Below, piece by piece: positions 1-8,500 of a stretch of 11,103 bases of DNA. The stretch's first letter is position 1, and each line of letters opens with the position of its first letter. The position numbers and the translations under genes were made by a program. The stretch is from CAYLYM01 sp964387645 (GTDB lineage Bacteria > Calditrichota > Calditrichia > RBG-13-44-9): assembly GCA_964387645.1 (NCBI GenBank), contig CAYLYM010000125.1:1-11103 (forward strand), read 5' to 3'. The notes under the pieces were generated by a model. That model had not been told where the DNA came from, did no database searches, and saw only the letters and a program-made list of their open reading frames with translations.

Positions 1-2
1 GC

Positions 3-110
3 TTTGCCCGGGTGATTGGGAATTATCATCTGGTTCCCTCCAGTTGGGTAATGCCGCTGGCTATTTTTATTCCTTATCTTGAACTGGCTATCGGATTGAT
101 GATTTTATAA
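3..110 (+). CDS. C-terminal end of a MauE/DoxX-like membrane protein (5' end outside the window)
   Basis: The frame is open from the window edge to a TAA at 108-110 and gives 35 residues. It reads like the second helix region of MauE/DoxX-type four-helix membrane proteins: an FARVIGNYHLVP segment followed by PYLELAIGLMIL, matching the family pattern of a short amphipathic stretch and then a P-x-LE-x-x-x-G helix. In MauE-like proteins this motif is normally followed by about two more helices. Here the frame stops directly after it, and no downstream frame continues with hydrophobic residues. MauE-type proteins are linked to disulfide or redox maturation in the periplasm, but no partner gene is visible. 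It may be a truncated gene or a short variant. Family assignment is by eye on 35 residues only. Confidence 0.5.
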   Translation, partial: FARVIGNYHLVPSSWVMPLAIFIPYLELAIGLMIL

Positions 111-426
111 TCAAAATCGTATTAAAAAACGATACATCTTATTTTTTACTCCCGTGGATATGTGGAATAAAAAAATCAAATGAAAAAAGTTTATATATTT
201 ACAAAATGATTGTAATAAAAAGTTTGTGAATTTTTCATATAAACAAATGATCATTACTACACAGGGGACGATATGATTTGTGAAATAGATTTCTTATTTT
301 TTCAGGGTTTTACTAGACAAATAAAAGAACAACTATCATTCACCAAAATTGTTAAAAGATTCTTCTTGAAAATTCAGTCTGATTTTTTAAATTAGAATAA
401 AAATTAACAAGGGACTTCATAAAACA
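111..426. other. A+T-rich spacer before the efflux genes
   Basis: This spacer separates the MauE-like gene end from the adaptor gene. It is strongly A+T-rich. It contains a perfect 10-base palindrome, AATGATCATT, at 246-255, which could be an operator half or chance. It also contains a possible 40-codon ORF at 273-395, listed separately. No clear -35/-10 pair and no terminator hairpin with a T-run was found. The adaptor gene's only ribosome-binding candidate is GGGA at 411-414, 12 bases before its ATG, which is weak. Confidence 0.5.
273..395 (+). CDS. possible 40-residue small protein or leader ORF, unrecognised
   Basis: An ATG at 273 is preceded by AGGGGA at 263-268 with four bases between, and the frame stays open for 40 codons to TAG at 393-395. 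The product starts MICEIDFLFFQGF and continues as a basic, phenylalanine-rich stretch (TRQIKEQLSFTKIVKRFF). There is no signal peptide pattern and no family I recognise. It ends 31 bases before the adaptor start, so if translated it would share a transcript with the efflux genes. In DNA this A+T-rich, a 40-codon frame is only modestly unexpected. The evidence is the ribosome-binding site and the position, not homology. Confidence 0.25.
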   Translation: MICEIDFLFFQGFTRQIKEQLSFTKIVKRFFLKIQSDFLN

Positions 427-1716
427 ATGATGAAGAAATTCATTTTTGCTCTTGGCATTATTGGCATAGTTATTTTTGTAATCTTCTCACTAAAATTTAC
501 TAAAAAAGACGAAAAAGCTTCGCCTTCCACGTCAGGTAAGTCCAAATCATCAACACGTCCCTTTTCAACCGTACCCGTTACTGCCATCGTGGCTCAAAAA
601 AGAGATTTTACCCAATTCATCAAAACCACGGGCACTATCCAGGCGGTAAGGAAGCTTGAGCTGATTTCTGAAGTCTCTGGTTATGTTAAATCATTGCCAA
701 TACACGACGGAGCCACGGTTAAAAAAGGACAGCTATTACTACAGATCGATGAAGAACCTCTTTTCCTGGAATTGCAACAACATCGCAGTGCCTTTTTCAA
801 GGCTTTAGGTGAATGTGTCCAGGAAATGGCGGTACGGAAAATGCCCCACACCGAGCTCTTGAAAAGTTATTTCGAAAATGCATTTCACCAGAATATTCTC
901 CCCACTCTACCCGGTATGGGGCAAATGGTGTTTCAAAAAAGACAATTTACCTTTAACCAGAACTCGAATTCCAAAGCAGCTCGAGAAATTCAAGCCGGAA
1001 CTCATTCGGCGAATTTTCGTGTTTCCATTCATCAACCGGATTCTCTAACGCTTACCCGTGCTGAATATTTAATTTTAGCTCGATACGAGGTACCAGGCAC
1101 TTTTGTGAGAGTTAAACAAGCTGAACATGCTCTTAACCAGTGTCGCTTGCGAGCACCTTTTGAAGGAGTGGTCTCTAATCTTAAAGTCACAGAAGGCGCT
1201 TATGTGACTCAGGGTGCTAAAATATTGACGTTAACCAATTTAAGCCGTGTTCAGGTTATTATTAACGTATTAGAGGAAGATGTTCCATTTATTCATTCGG
1301 GTTCAACTTTTATTCTCATCGACACCGAAGGGAATCAACTCTTTAAAGGTCAGATTACCGGTGTGAGCGCTGAAATTGACCAGAACAACCGAACAGGTAA
1401 AGCCTTTGCAATTATCACTAACGCAAACCATCGTTTTAGAGACGGACAGTATGTCAGGGTACTGCTGGAAAAACAAACCTTTCCTGACAGGTTAGTTGTA
1501 CCCCGCGAGGCCATCCTGGTTCGTAACGACCGTGAATTGGTTTTTGTTGTTCAACACGGAAAAGCACAATGGCGCTACATTGATCTAGGTGTACAAAATG
1601 ACCGATATGTAGAAATAAAATCGGGTGTTGCCCCTGGCGATACCGTAGTCGTTGGAGGTCATTATTCCCTTGCCCATGAGGCCAACGTTAAAGTAGCACT
1701 CATTGCTGACAGTTAA
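427..1716 (+). CDS. RND efflux periplasmic adaptor subunit (membrane fusion protein, HlyD/AcrA-like)
   Basis: The product is a 429-residue adaptor that would link an inner-membrane RND pump to an outer-membrane channel. Residues about 4-24 form a hydrophobic N-terminal anchor or signal, with no lipobox cysteine. The first half of the biotinyl-lipoyl-like barrel-sandwich domain is clear at 79-108 (SGYV at 84-87, HDGATVKKGQ at 93-102, LLQID at 104-108). The second half is at 240-270 (RLRAPFEGVV, then EGAYVTQG). A beta-barrel domain (about 272-350) and a membrane-proximal domain (about 355-425) follow. About 130 residues (109-239) separate the two lipoyl halves, and much of that stretch does not read as a regular coiled-coil hairpin. 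The start is ATG at 427, or 430, with only a weak GGGA site upstream. It is the first gene of the adaptor-permease-permease set and the only adaptor seen. The family is firm; the substrate is unknown. Confidence 0.92.
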   Translation: MMKKFIFALGIIGIVIFVIFSLKFTKKDEKASPSTSGKSKSSTRPFSTVPVTAIVAQKRDFTQFIKTTGTIQAVRKLELISEVSGYVKSLPIHDGATVKKGQLLLQIDEEPLFLELQQHRSAFFKALGECVQEMAVRKMPHTELLKSYFENAFHQNILPTLPGMGQMVFQKRQFTFNQNSNSKAAREIQAGTHSANFRVSIHQPDSLTLTRAEYLILARYEVPGTFVRVKQAEHALNQCRLRAPFEGVVSNLKVTEGAYVTQGAKILTLTNLSRVQVIINVLEEDVPFIHSGSTFILIDTEGNQLFKGQITGVSAEIDQNNRTGKAFAIITNANHRFRDGQYVRVLLEKQTFPDRLVVPREAILVRNDRELVFVVQHGKAQWRYIDLGVQNDRYVEIKSGVAPGDTVVVGGHYSLAHEANVKVALIADS

Positions 1717-1959
1717 AAAAATGGGTATTTGCAGATTTCAGTAAATTAAATATGAAATTGATGAATGAATTTTTTAATTATTCCCGTAAAATTCCAAGAC
1801 ATCTATTTTGTTAAGTTTAATCGATCAGAACTTTCATTATCTAGTAAAGAATCCAGTTTCTCTAATAAAAATCCATTACCAATCAGATTATGACAACATA
1901 ACACAAATAGAAATATTTAGGACACCGAGAAAAAATAAAACGATCGAAAAGTCAAAATA

Positions 1960-1965
1960 TATAAT
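1960..1965 (+). promoter_or_regulatory. possible -10 box upstream of first permease
   Basis: TATAAT matches the sigma-70 -10 consensus and lies 50 bases before the permease start codon. No convincing -35 is found 16-18 bases upstream, and a TATAAT match is easy to obtain by chance in such A+T-rich DNA. If real, the first permease could be transcribed independently of the adaptor. Confidence 0.2.
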
Positions 1966-2006
1966 GTTTTTGTAGTTTAGTATGATTAAAAAATAACCTG
2001 TACATA

Positions 2007-2012
2007 GAGGAG
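2007..2012 (+). promoter_or_regulatory. ribosome-binding site of first permease, close to ATG
   Basis: GAGGAG ends only three bases before the ATG at 2016, closer than the usual five to nine. The ATG is still the right start, because the protein then opens with the MNRIIQIAINRPISVLML pattern typical of RND permeases and there is no in-frame start with a better site. Confidence 0.6.
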
Positions 2013-2015
2013 TGG

Positions 2016-5000
2016 ATGAATCGGATAATCCAGATAGCCATCAATCGTCCTATATCTGTTCTCATGCTCACGATAGCTCTGGTCCTGTTTGGATGGCGCG
2101 CCCTGCAGAACTTAGAGACCGCCTTATTACCAGATATTGAATATCCGGAATTTTTCATATTAACCGAATTTCCCGGTGGTTCACCGGCAGAAATTGAGAA
2201 ACATATTACCATCCCACTCGAAGAAGTCCTGTCTTCGTTACCAGGTATTCAGGATGTTGTTTCTCAATCACGAGAAGGTTTGTCGGTTGTGGAAGCCCAA
2301 TTCAACTGGAATATCGATTTTCAATTCACACTATTGCGAATCCGGGAAAAAATTGATGCAGTACGTTCGCAATTTCCTGTAGGAACCAAACGTCCTTATA
2401 TTCTGGATTTTAATCCCACCTCGGCACCGATAATGGAACTTGTTGTAAGCCGTGATAATACCAATCTAGCCACTCTCTCTGAATTTGTCGCCGATGTACT
2501 TCAACCGCGTTTTGCACAATTAGAAGGCATTGCCAGCGCTCAGATGACAGGCGCTCCCCAATCTTACATCCAAATCCAATTAATGCCTGAAAAATTAGTA
2601 CAGTACCGTTTACCAATATCAAGGGTCATTCAGTCCATTCGCAATAATATTCCTGAAGGAATCCTATCATCTCGCGTGATGGTAGGTTACGAAGAATTTC
2701 CACTGAATATCGAAGTGCAACTGGAGAAAATGGACGATTTTCTGGAAATGCCCGTTGCTCTGAGTGACACCAGTTTTATCACTTTATCAAGAATCGCACA
2801 CATTACCAAAGCGCCCCTCCCCCGCCGTTCGTTGACTTATTTTAATGAATCTCAGGTCATCGGGCTCCTTATTTACAAAGAATCTGGTGCTAATACTGTC
2901 CAGGCAACCAACAATGCCATCAATCTGATTCAATCACTAAAAAAAGAATACCCGGATATTCACATCAAAATTATTAAAAATCAGGGAGCATTTGTCCGCC
3001 AGGCCATTCAAAGTCTTCAACAGGCGCTCGTTTTAGGTGCATTTTTAGCTTTTCTGGTACTCCTGCTTTTTCTCCGGGATTTTCGTATCTCCACTATTTT
3101 AGCAGCGGTCATTCCAGTCAGTTTATTGGTCACCTGTCTGGCGCTTTACTTGCAAAATATTTCATTGAATATCATGAGCCTAGGTGGTTTAGCTCTGGGT
3201 ATTGGATTGATTGTTGACAATGGCATCATTGTAACAGAATCCATTTCGCGGGAATTGGAAAGAAAAAATATCTCGAATCCTGTTTTTTCAGGTACAACCA
3301 AAGTTAGCCGCGCCATTGTTGGGGCGACGCTAACCACTATCGCCATTTTCTTTCCCATCATTTATGTCAGAGGTTACGCAGCAGTCCTCTTTAAACATCA
3401 GGCACTTAGTATTACCTATACTTTATTGGTTTCACTTTTTGCTGCTTTAACTCTGCTTCCCACGGCCATTCATGCCCTCATTGTCAAGCAACGTCAGAAA
3501 AGAGACCTGATTTACTCTGACCAGACATTTTTTCCGGAAGGGAAATGGTATCAATTTCTTAGCCGAACTTTCTGGAGCACCACAAGAAAAATTCGATTGC
3601 TCTTCCAGCGACTTTGCCTTCAACCGATGGAAAGGATAAATCGGCTCTCGCACCCAGTTGTGAATTATTTTAATAGTGTCTATACCAAAAGCGAATCCCT
3701 TTACCATAAAGCCCTGATACGAACATTAGATAATAAACCTCTCGCAGGCATAATCGCCATCGGTCTTATCTTATTGACTATCCTCCTATTTACCCTTGTC
3801 CCTCAGCAATATTGGCCCGATGTCTCCAGCCGTTACGTTGAATTAGAAGTGAAAGTGCCATTAACCATGCCATTCTTACAATTACAGGCCAAAACAGAAC
3901 AATCGTTGCAAAATCTAACCCGACTCGATATCATCGAATCCGTACTTACCCAAATAATTGATCCCACAACAGCCCAGGGAAGCGCCTATCAACAAGCAAT
4001 TCATCAAGCTGGTTTCTATTCGGTAAAATTTCTTATTGTTTTGAAAAAACCAATTAACAATCCAGATAACATTCGCCGACAATTGCTCGAACAAATCAAA
4101 TTGCCTATAGAACACGGTGAACTTCGAATCGTGGGTAATTTGCAAGAAGAATTTGTTTTTAGCGAGAAAAAGAATTTCATCGTCTATTTTTCTGGTGAGC
4201 AATTCGATAAAGTTCATCGTCTGGCCCAGGACAATGTCACTTTTTTACAGAAGTTGTCCGATTGTCAAAATGTATCGTTAGAATATGGTGGAGGAGAAAC
4301 TATACAAATCGTGCGCCCTCGACAAAGTGCATTAACCAGATTCCAACTTACTCCAGATCAAATTAGCACACTTCTTACTCAGCAGCTCCGGGGCGAAGCA
4401 GTGGGCAATTGGCAACAAGGGAATCGATCAATACCCATCATATTGATATGGGATAAACCAACTCCCAAGACTTTAACAGAGTTGTTATCTTATTCAGAAA
4501 GCAATCGGCATTATCACGTTCCAGTGGAAAAACTTATATCTGTAAAAAAAGACATTCAAAAGCGGGAGATTATCCGCGTCAATCGTAAAAGGGTCATTGC
4601 CGTCGAGGCACATGTAGCGCCTCATCGTCTCATTAGCATTGTTAAGAAGGAAAAGCAATGGCTTCGTCAACATCAATTGCCCGGAATCGAAGCAACTATA
4701 GCTGGTGAAAGCCAGCGCATTGCCCAATCGTTTCATGAATTACGGCTGGCCTTTCTTTTTGCGGTCATTATTGTTTATTTAATTTTAGCCGCACAGTTCG
4801 AATCACTTATTCATCCTGTGAACATCCTCTTCACTGTTCCGATGGGAGTCATTGGCGCTCTATTCGGTTTGCTCATTTTTAATCAGAGTTTGAATGTGAT
4901 ATCACTTATTGGCATGGTTATGCTCATTGGTATTGGTGTCAATGATGCTATTGTGAAAGTCGATTATATGAATTATCTCCGCAAAAATCAGAACAAATCC

Positions 5001-5249
5001 CTTCGTGAGGCTGTGCTCATCACCAGTCAGGAAAAATTTCGTCCCGTTCTCATGACCAGTTTGACAACTATTGTGGCGATGATGCCTATGCTATTCGGAT
5101 TAGGTGGAAACACTGAATTTAATCGACCCCTTGCCGCAACGATTGTTGGCGGACTGAGTTTCACTACTATATTGACCCTTATCTACACACCGATTTTATA
5201 TGAATTATTTGAAAAGATAGGATCATTATTTAAAAGAGGAGAGAAATAA
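2016..5249 (+). CDS. RND efflux permease, first of two (AcrB/MdtB-like, HAE superfamily)
   Basis: This 1077-residue inner-membrane proton-driven exporter is slightly longer than AcrB-type pumps. The layout is the RND pattern: TM1 at about 9-29, a large periplasmic porter loop, TM2-TM6 at about 337-490, a cytoplasmic linker, TM7 at about 575-597, a second periplasmic loop, and TM8-TM12 at the end. TM4 carries GLIVDNGIIV with D401 and N402, aligning to AcrB D407/D408, so the first acid is kept and the second is Asn. TM10 carries GIGVNDAIVKVD with N976, D977 and K981. TM11 carries KFRPVLMT with K1007 and T1014 near the AcrB R971/T978 positions. The TM6-TM7 linker is about 84 residues and basic. 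Paired with the adaptor 299 bases upstream and the second permease downstream, it probably acts in a tripartite pump. Substrate cannot be deduced; heavy-metal (CzcA/CusA) signatures were not seen. Confidence 0.96.
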   Translation: MNRIIQIAINRPISVLMLTIALVLFGWRALQNLETALLPDIEYPEFFILTEFPGGSPAEIEKHITIPLEEVLSSLPGIQDVVSQSREGLSVVEAQFNWNIDFQFTLLRIREKIDAVRSQFPVGTKRPYILDFNPTSAPIMELVVSRDNTNLATLSEFVADVLQPRFAQLEGIASAQMTGAPQSYIQIQLMPEKLVQYRLPISRVIQSIRNNIPEGILSSRVMVGYEEFPLNIEVQLEKMDDFLEMPVALSDTSFITLSRIAHITKAPLPRRSLTYFNESQVIGLLIYKESGANTVQATNNAINLIQSLKKEYPDIHIKIIKNQGAFVRQAIQSLQQALVLGAFLAFLVLLLFLRDFRISTILAAVIPVSLLVTCLALYLQNISLNIMSLGGLALGIGLIVDNGIIVTESISRELERKNISNPVFSGTTKVSRAIVGATLTTIAIFFPIIYVRGYAAVLFKHQALSITYTLLVSLFAALTLLPTAIHALIVKQRQKRDLIYSDQTFFPEGKWYQFLSRTFWSTTRKIRLLFQRLCLQPMERINRLSHPVVNYFNSVYTKSESLYHKALIRTLDNKPLAGIIAIGLILLTILLFTLVPQQYWPDVSSRYVELEVKVPLTMPFLQLQAKTEQSLQNLTRLDIIESVLTQIIDPTTAQGSAYQQAIHQAGFYSVKFLIVLKKPINNPDNIRRQLLEQIKLPIEHGELRIVGNLQEEFVFSEKKNFIVYFSGEQFDKVHRLAQDNVTFLQKLSDCQNVSLEYGGGETIQIVRPRQSALTRFQLTPDQISTLLTQQLRGEAVGNWQQGNRSIPIILIWDKPTPKTLTELLSYSESNRHYHVPVEKLISVKKDIQKREIIRVNRKRVIAVEAHVAPHRLISIVKKEKQWLRQHQLPGIEATIAGESQRIAQSFHELRLAFLFAVIIVYLILAAQFESLIHPVNILFTVPMGVIGALFGLLIFNQSLNVISLIGMVMLIGIGVNDAIVKVDYMNYLRKNQNKSLREAVLITSQEKFRPVLMTSLTTIVAMMPMLFGLGGNTEFNRPLAATIVGGLSFTTILTLIYTPILYELFEKIGSLFKRGEK

Positions 5250-5435
5250 CTATTTAAGTCAAAAAATAACCAAAAACAGGAATGTCAGCATGATTTATTT
5301 ATTTAAATATTCTTACAAAAAAATCTACAAAAAGCGCTGTTTTACCATAATTTCTATTTTTTATTAAACTATTCAAATTTTTACGTAAACAAGATGATTA
5401 GAGTAAAAATGCCTAAAAAACGACAAAAATTATTG

Positions 5436-5465
5436 AACAATAGTTATTTTTTCAGTTCTATTGTT
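5436..5465. terminator. AT-rich hairpin followed by T-run, possible weak terminator
   Basis: AACAATAG at 5436-5443 is complementary to CTATTGTT at 5458-5465, with a 14-base loop, and further T residues follow directly. The stem is eight pairs but mostly A:T, so it is weak as an intrinsic terminator. It lies about 190 bases after the first permease stop and could limit read-through or simply reflect base composition. Confidence 0.25.
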
Positions 5466-5491
5466 TTTATCTCTATTAATAATTTTACATC

Positions 5492-5525
5492 AAATTCGTG
5501 TAAATCCGTGAAATTCGTGGATAAA
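5492..5525 (+). repeat. TTCGTG-type decanucleotide repeat, copy 1 (three units)
   Basis: Three near-identical units follow one another: AAATTCGTGT, AAATCCGTGA and AATTCGTGGATAAA, with the TTCGTG/TCCGTG cores spaced 10 and 9 bases apart. The array ends five bases before the ATG at 5531 and occupies the place where a Shine-Dalgarno sequence would be expected; none is visible. A second copy in the same orientation with two units lies at 8990-9014. I have an impression that similar repeats are dispersed in some uncultured and FCB-group genomes, but this was not checked. Confidence 0.6.
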
Positions 5526-5530
5526 TCAAA

Positions 5531-8500
5531 ATGAAAGCGCTCATTCGCTGGATTATCCATCACCCGGTATCTGTCATTTTAATCATCTTCATCGTTGTGC
5601 TGGTGGGTTCGTTATCTTTATCAAGGCTACCAGTCGAAATACGTCCTCAACGACAGAGTCAACAAATTCAGATTACCGCTCAATGGCGTGGACAAACACC
5701 TGAAACCATCCAGCGAATCATCACCGTCCCATTAGAAAACACCGTATCTCAAATCAAAGATGTAAATTCAGTCCAATCCAGTACTGGTGTAGGTACAGCC
5801 AGCATTATTCTCAGTTTTTCTCCCAAAGCGAACATTAAATATGCCTACGTAGAAGTACAAGAACGAATAGCCCTTTTACAGGAGTCACTTCCCCGTGAAG
5901 TGGTAATTCACATCGAACCCTACTTTGAAAACGAAGAAGAGGAACAAGCGCAACGTTCTTCCTTTATGACCCTGGAACTCTCCGGACCTTATTCCATTAA
6001 CCAGGTTCGGCGCATGGCCGACGAAAGAATTGTCCCGGCCTTGAAGGGAATTGAAGGAGTAGGCCGTGTTGAGGTTTATGGTGGCTCACGTCTTTATGCC
6101 CGAGTCGATTTAGACCCGGCAAAGATGCAAAAACTTGGACTCCAACTCGTAGACATTTCCAGAGCCATTCATTCACATATTCAACGAAAAGGACTTGGAG
6201 AAGTTATTGTGGATGAACAACGTTTTCTTCTTCTCCTTGACAATGTCCCAGAGCAAATTCATGATATCGCCAACATCCCTCTTATCAACAAAGCTCCCTG
6301 GCGACTCAAAGATGTGGCCGTTATAACAACCGACTACGAAAAACCAACCTCGCTGGCTCGACATAATTTCAATCCACTGGTCACCATCGATATTTTCAAA
6401 GCGGCTGGTGTAAATGCACTTTCCTTTTCTCGAGATATTCACACTTTAGTAAATCAATTAAAACTGAACCTCCCTGCCGATCTTCAATTAATCATTATAA
6501 AAGACAATACCAATGACTTACGCCGAGAACTTCGTAGCTTAGGGATAAGGGCAACCGTTATCCTGTCAATTGTATTCCTTATTCTTTTTCTCCTTTTCCG
6601 CCGACTTTTTCTTTCTATCATCACTTTGATTATTATTGCATTGTCCATTCTTTGTGCAGCTATTTTCCTTTATTTCATCGGTTACACCATTAACGTCGTT
6701 ACTCTGGCCGGCATTGCCCTTGTTTTCGGCATGTTAGTCGACAATGCCATTGTGGTTATTGAAAACATTCAGCGGCATGAACGTGAAGATGTCGACATCA
6801 AAGAAGCTGGTTTAAAAGGTACACTGGAAATATTTCATCCCATGATCGGCGCCACTGCCACTACTTTATTGGTTTTCTTTTCTCTGGTATTTTTGGAGGG
6901 CCGCCTGGGCGACTATTACCGTCCTTTAGCCTTCGCTCTGGGATTTTCTTTACTTTCTTCATTATTGCTTGCCATTACCCTTATCCCGGCTCTTTATTCC
7001 CGCTTCAGCAAATGGTTTGACAAACAAACACCATCACGTCGGTTCAATTTTTTTACTGGTTTAAATCGAATTTATCAGAAATTCCTGGTGTGGAACATCC
7101 GTCATAGAAAAATTATTTATTTACTGTTTACTCTCAGTTTAATTATCACTTCCTACCTATTCATCAATCGTGTTCCGCGGGGCGGTTTTTATCGTTGGTA
7201 TCTTCCCAATACGCTTCGAGTATATATTGGCGCACCTCGAGGTGTGACACTTAAAACGCTGGACGATATCGCCAGATCATTTGAAGAGCGGATAAAGTTC
7301 ACAGCTATTCCCTGTGACGTGCAAACCAAAATTGATGTTCGAAGTGCCACCGCTCGCATCAACATTACCTTTTCAGATTCCATTCTATACACCATCGCTC
7401 CATTCATGTTAAAAGAACACCTGATCAGTCAAGCGGTGAATTATGCCGGCGTGGCAATTCATGTGAGCGGATTTGGCGACGCCTTCTTTAATGGTGGTTA
7501 TAAAATTTACACCTATTACGGATCACGACTGGACGTTATCGGCCCACAATACAACCGCCTGCAAAAAATTTGTGAATCCCTGCTGGATATGATTAAAAGA
7601 ACTCCCCGGGTAAGCGAAGGTGTCGTCGTTCCATCGGCCAGAAATTTGTATTACCTGGATTTAAAAGAAATAACCATGTCCACAACATTAAAGGATATCT
7701 GGAATCGAGGTTTTACTTATCGGGAATTTGCCAATCAAATCGGACTTTATCTTCGTCGTCAAATGAGCCAGCAGGATATTTCCATCCAGAATAACCGAAT
7801 ACCACTGCAACTCACGGTGGAAGACCGATTACCTCAACTGACGGAGTTGCAGGACTTGACCATCCAGACCTCAAGAGGATGGAAATATCGAATCGGAAAT
7901 TTTCTTAAAACCAGAAAAGCTCCCCTTCCCATGTGGATTGATAAAGAAAATCAGCAATACCGATTTACCATCGCATGGGACTATAGAGGCCCTTCGGATA
8001 TGGCTGAGGACTACAAAAAGAGTATTATCGAAAATATTTCTCTTCCGCCAGGATATAAATTGAGTAAACATGATTGGGTATTTTTAACCAAAAAAGAAGA
8101 AGCGGATTTGCTTCGGTTATTACTGGTCGTTGTGTGTGGAACTTATATTATCCTGGCAGCTTTGTACGAATCTTTTCGGCGACCGCTGGTCATTTTTTTC
8201 AGCATACCTTTTGCGCTCATCGGAATCTTTCTCGCTTACCTGCTATTCGACCGCACATTTGATGTGAATGGGTATCTGGGATTAATATTGTTGTCTGGTA
8301 TTGTGGTCAACAACGCTATTATTCTGGTTGATCGCATCGCGCAATTATCCCGGGAAGGTGTACCTCTCATTGACGCTATAATTAATGGAACCCTTCAAAG
8401 AATTCGCCCTATCTTCATTACAACATTTACCACAATAGGCGGACTTATTCCACTCCTTTTTCTGGAAACAGAAACCTCATTCCTCTCGGATATTTTGGAA

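Larger units (their letters stand above)
1717..2015. other. A+T-rich spacer between adaptor and first permease
   Basis: The spacer is 299 bases, with short frames only (the longest noted starts at 1752 and has 20 codons without a ribosome-binding site). There is no terminator-like hairpin with a T-run. A perfect TATAAT lies at 1960-1965, listed separately. A gap of this size inside an RND gene set is unusual, since such genes commonly overlap or abut. Confidence 0.5.
5250..5530. other. A+T-rich spacer between the two permease genes
   Basis: The 281 bases hold no convincing gene; a 25-codon frame at 5290-5367 lacks a good ribosome-binding site. The spacer contains an AT-rich hairpin at 5436-5465 and a run of TTCGTG-type repeats at 5492-5525, directly before the next start codon. 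Both are listed separately. Confidence 0.55.

Noticed and set aside
1952..2212. 86-codon frame on the minus strand
   Set aside because: It overlaps the start of the first permease, whose RND signature is unmistakable, and its own product is low in recognisable features.
3915..4217. 100-codon frame on the minus strand
   Set aside because: It is a shadow inside the first permease gene, with no ribosome-binding site and no family resemblance.
5290..5367. 25-codon ORF between the permeases
   Set aside because: It has no good ribosome-binding site, its Lys/Tyr/Ile-rich product is what A+T-rich DNA yields by chance, and nothing else supports it.
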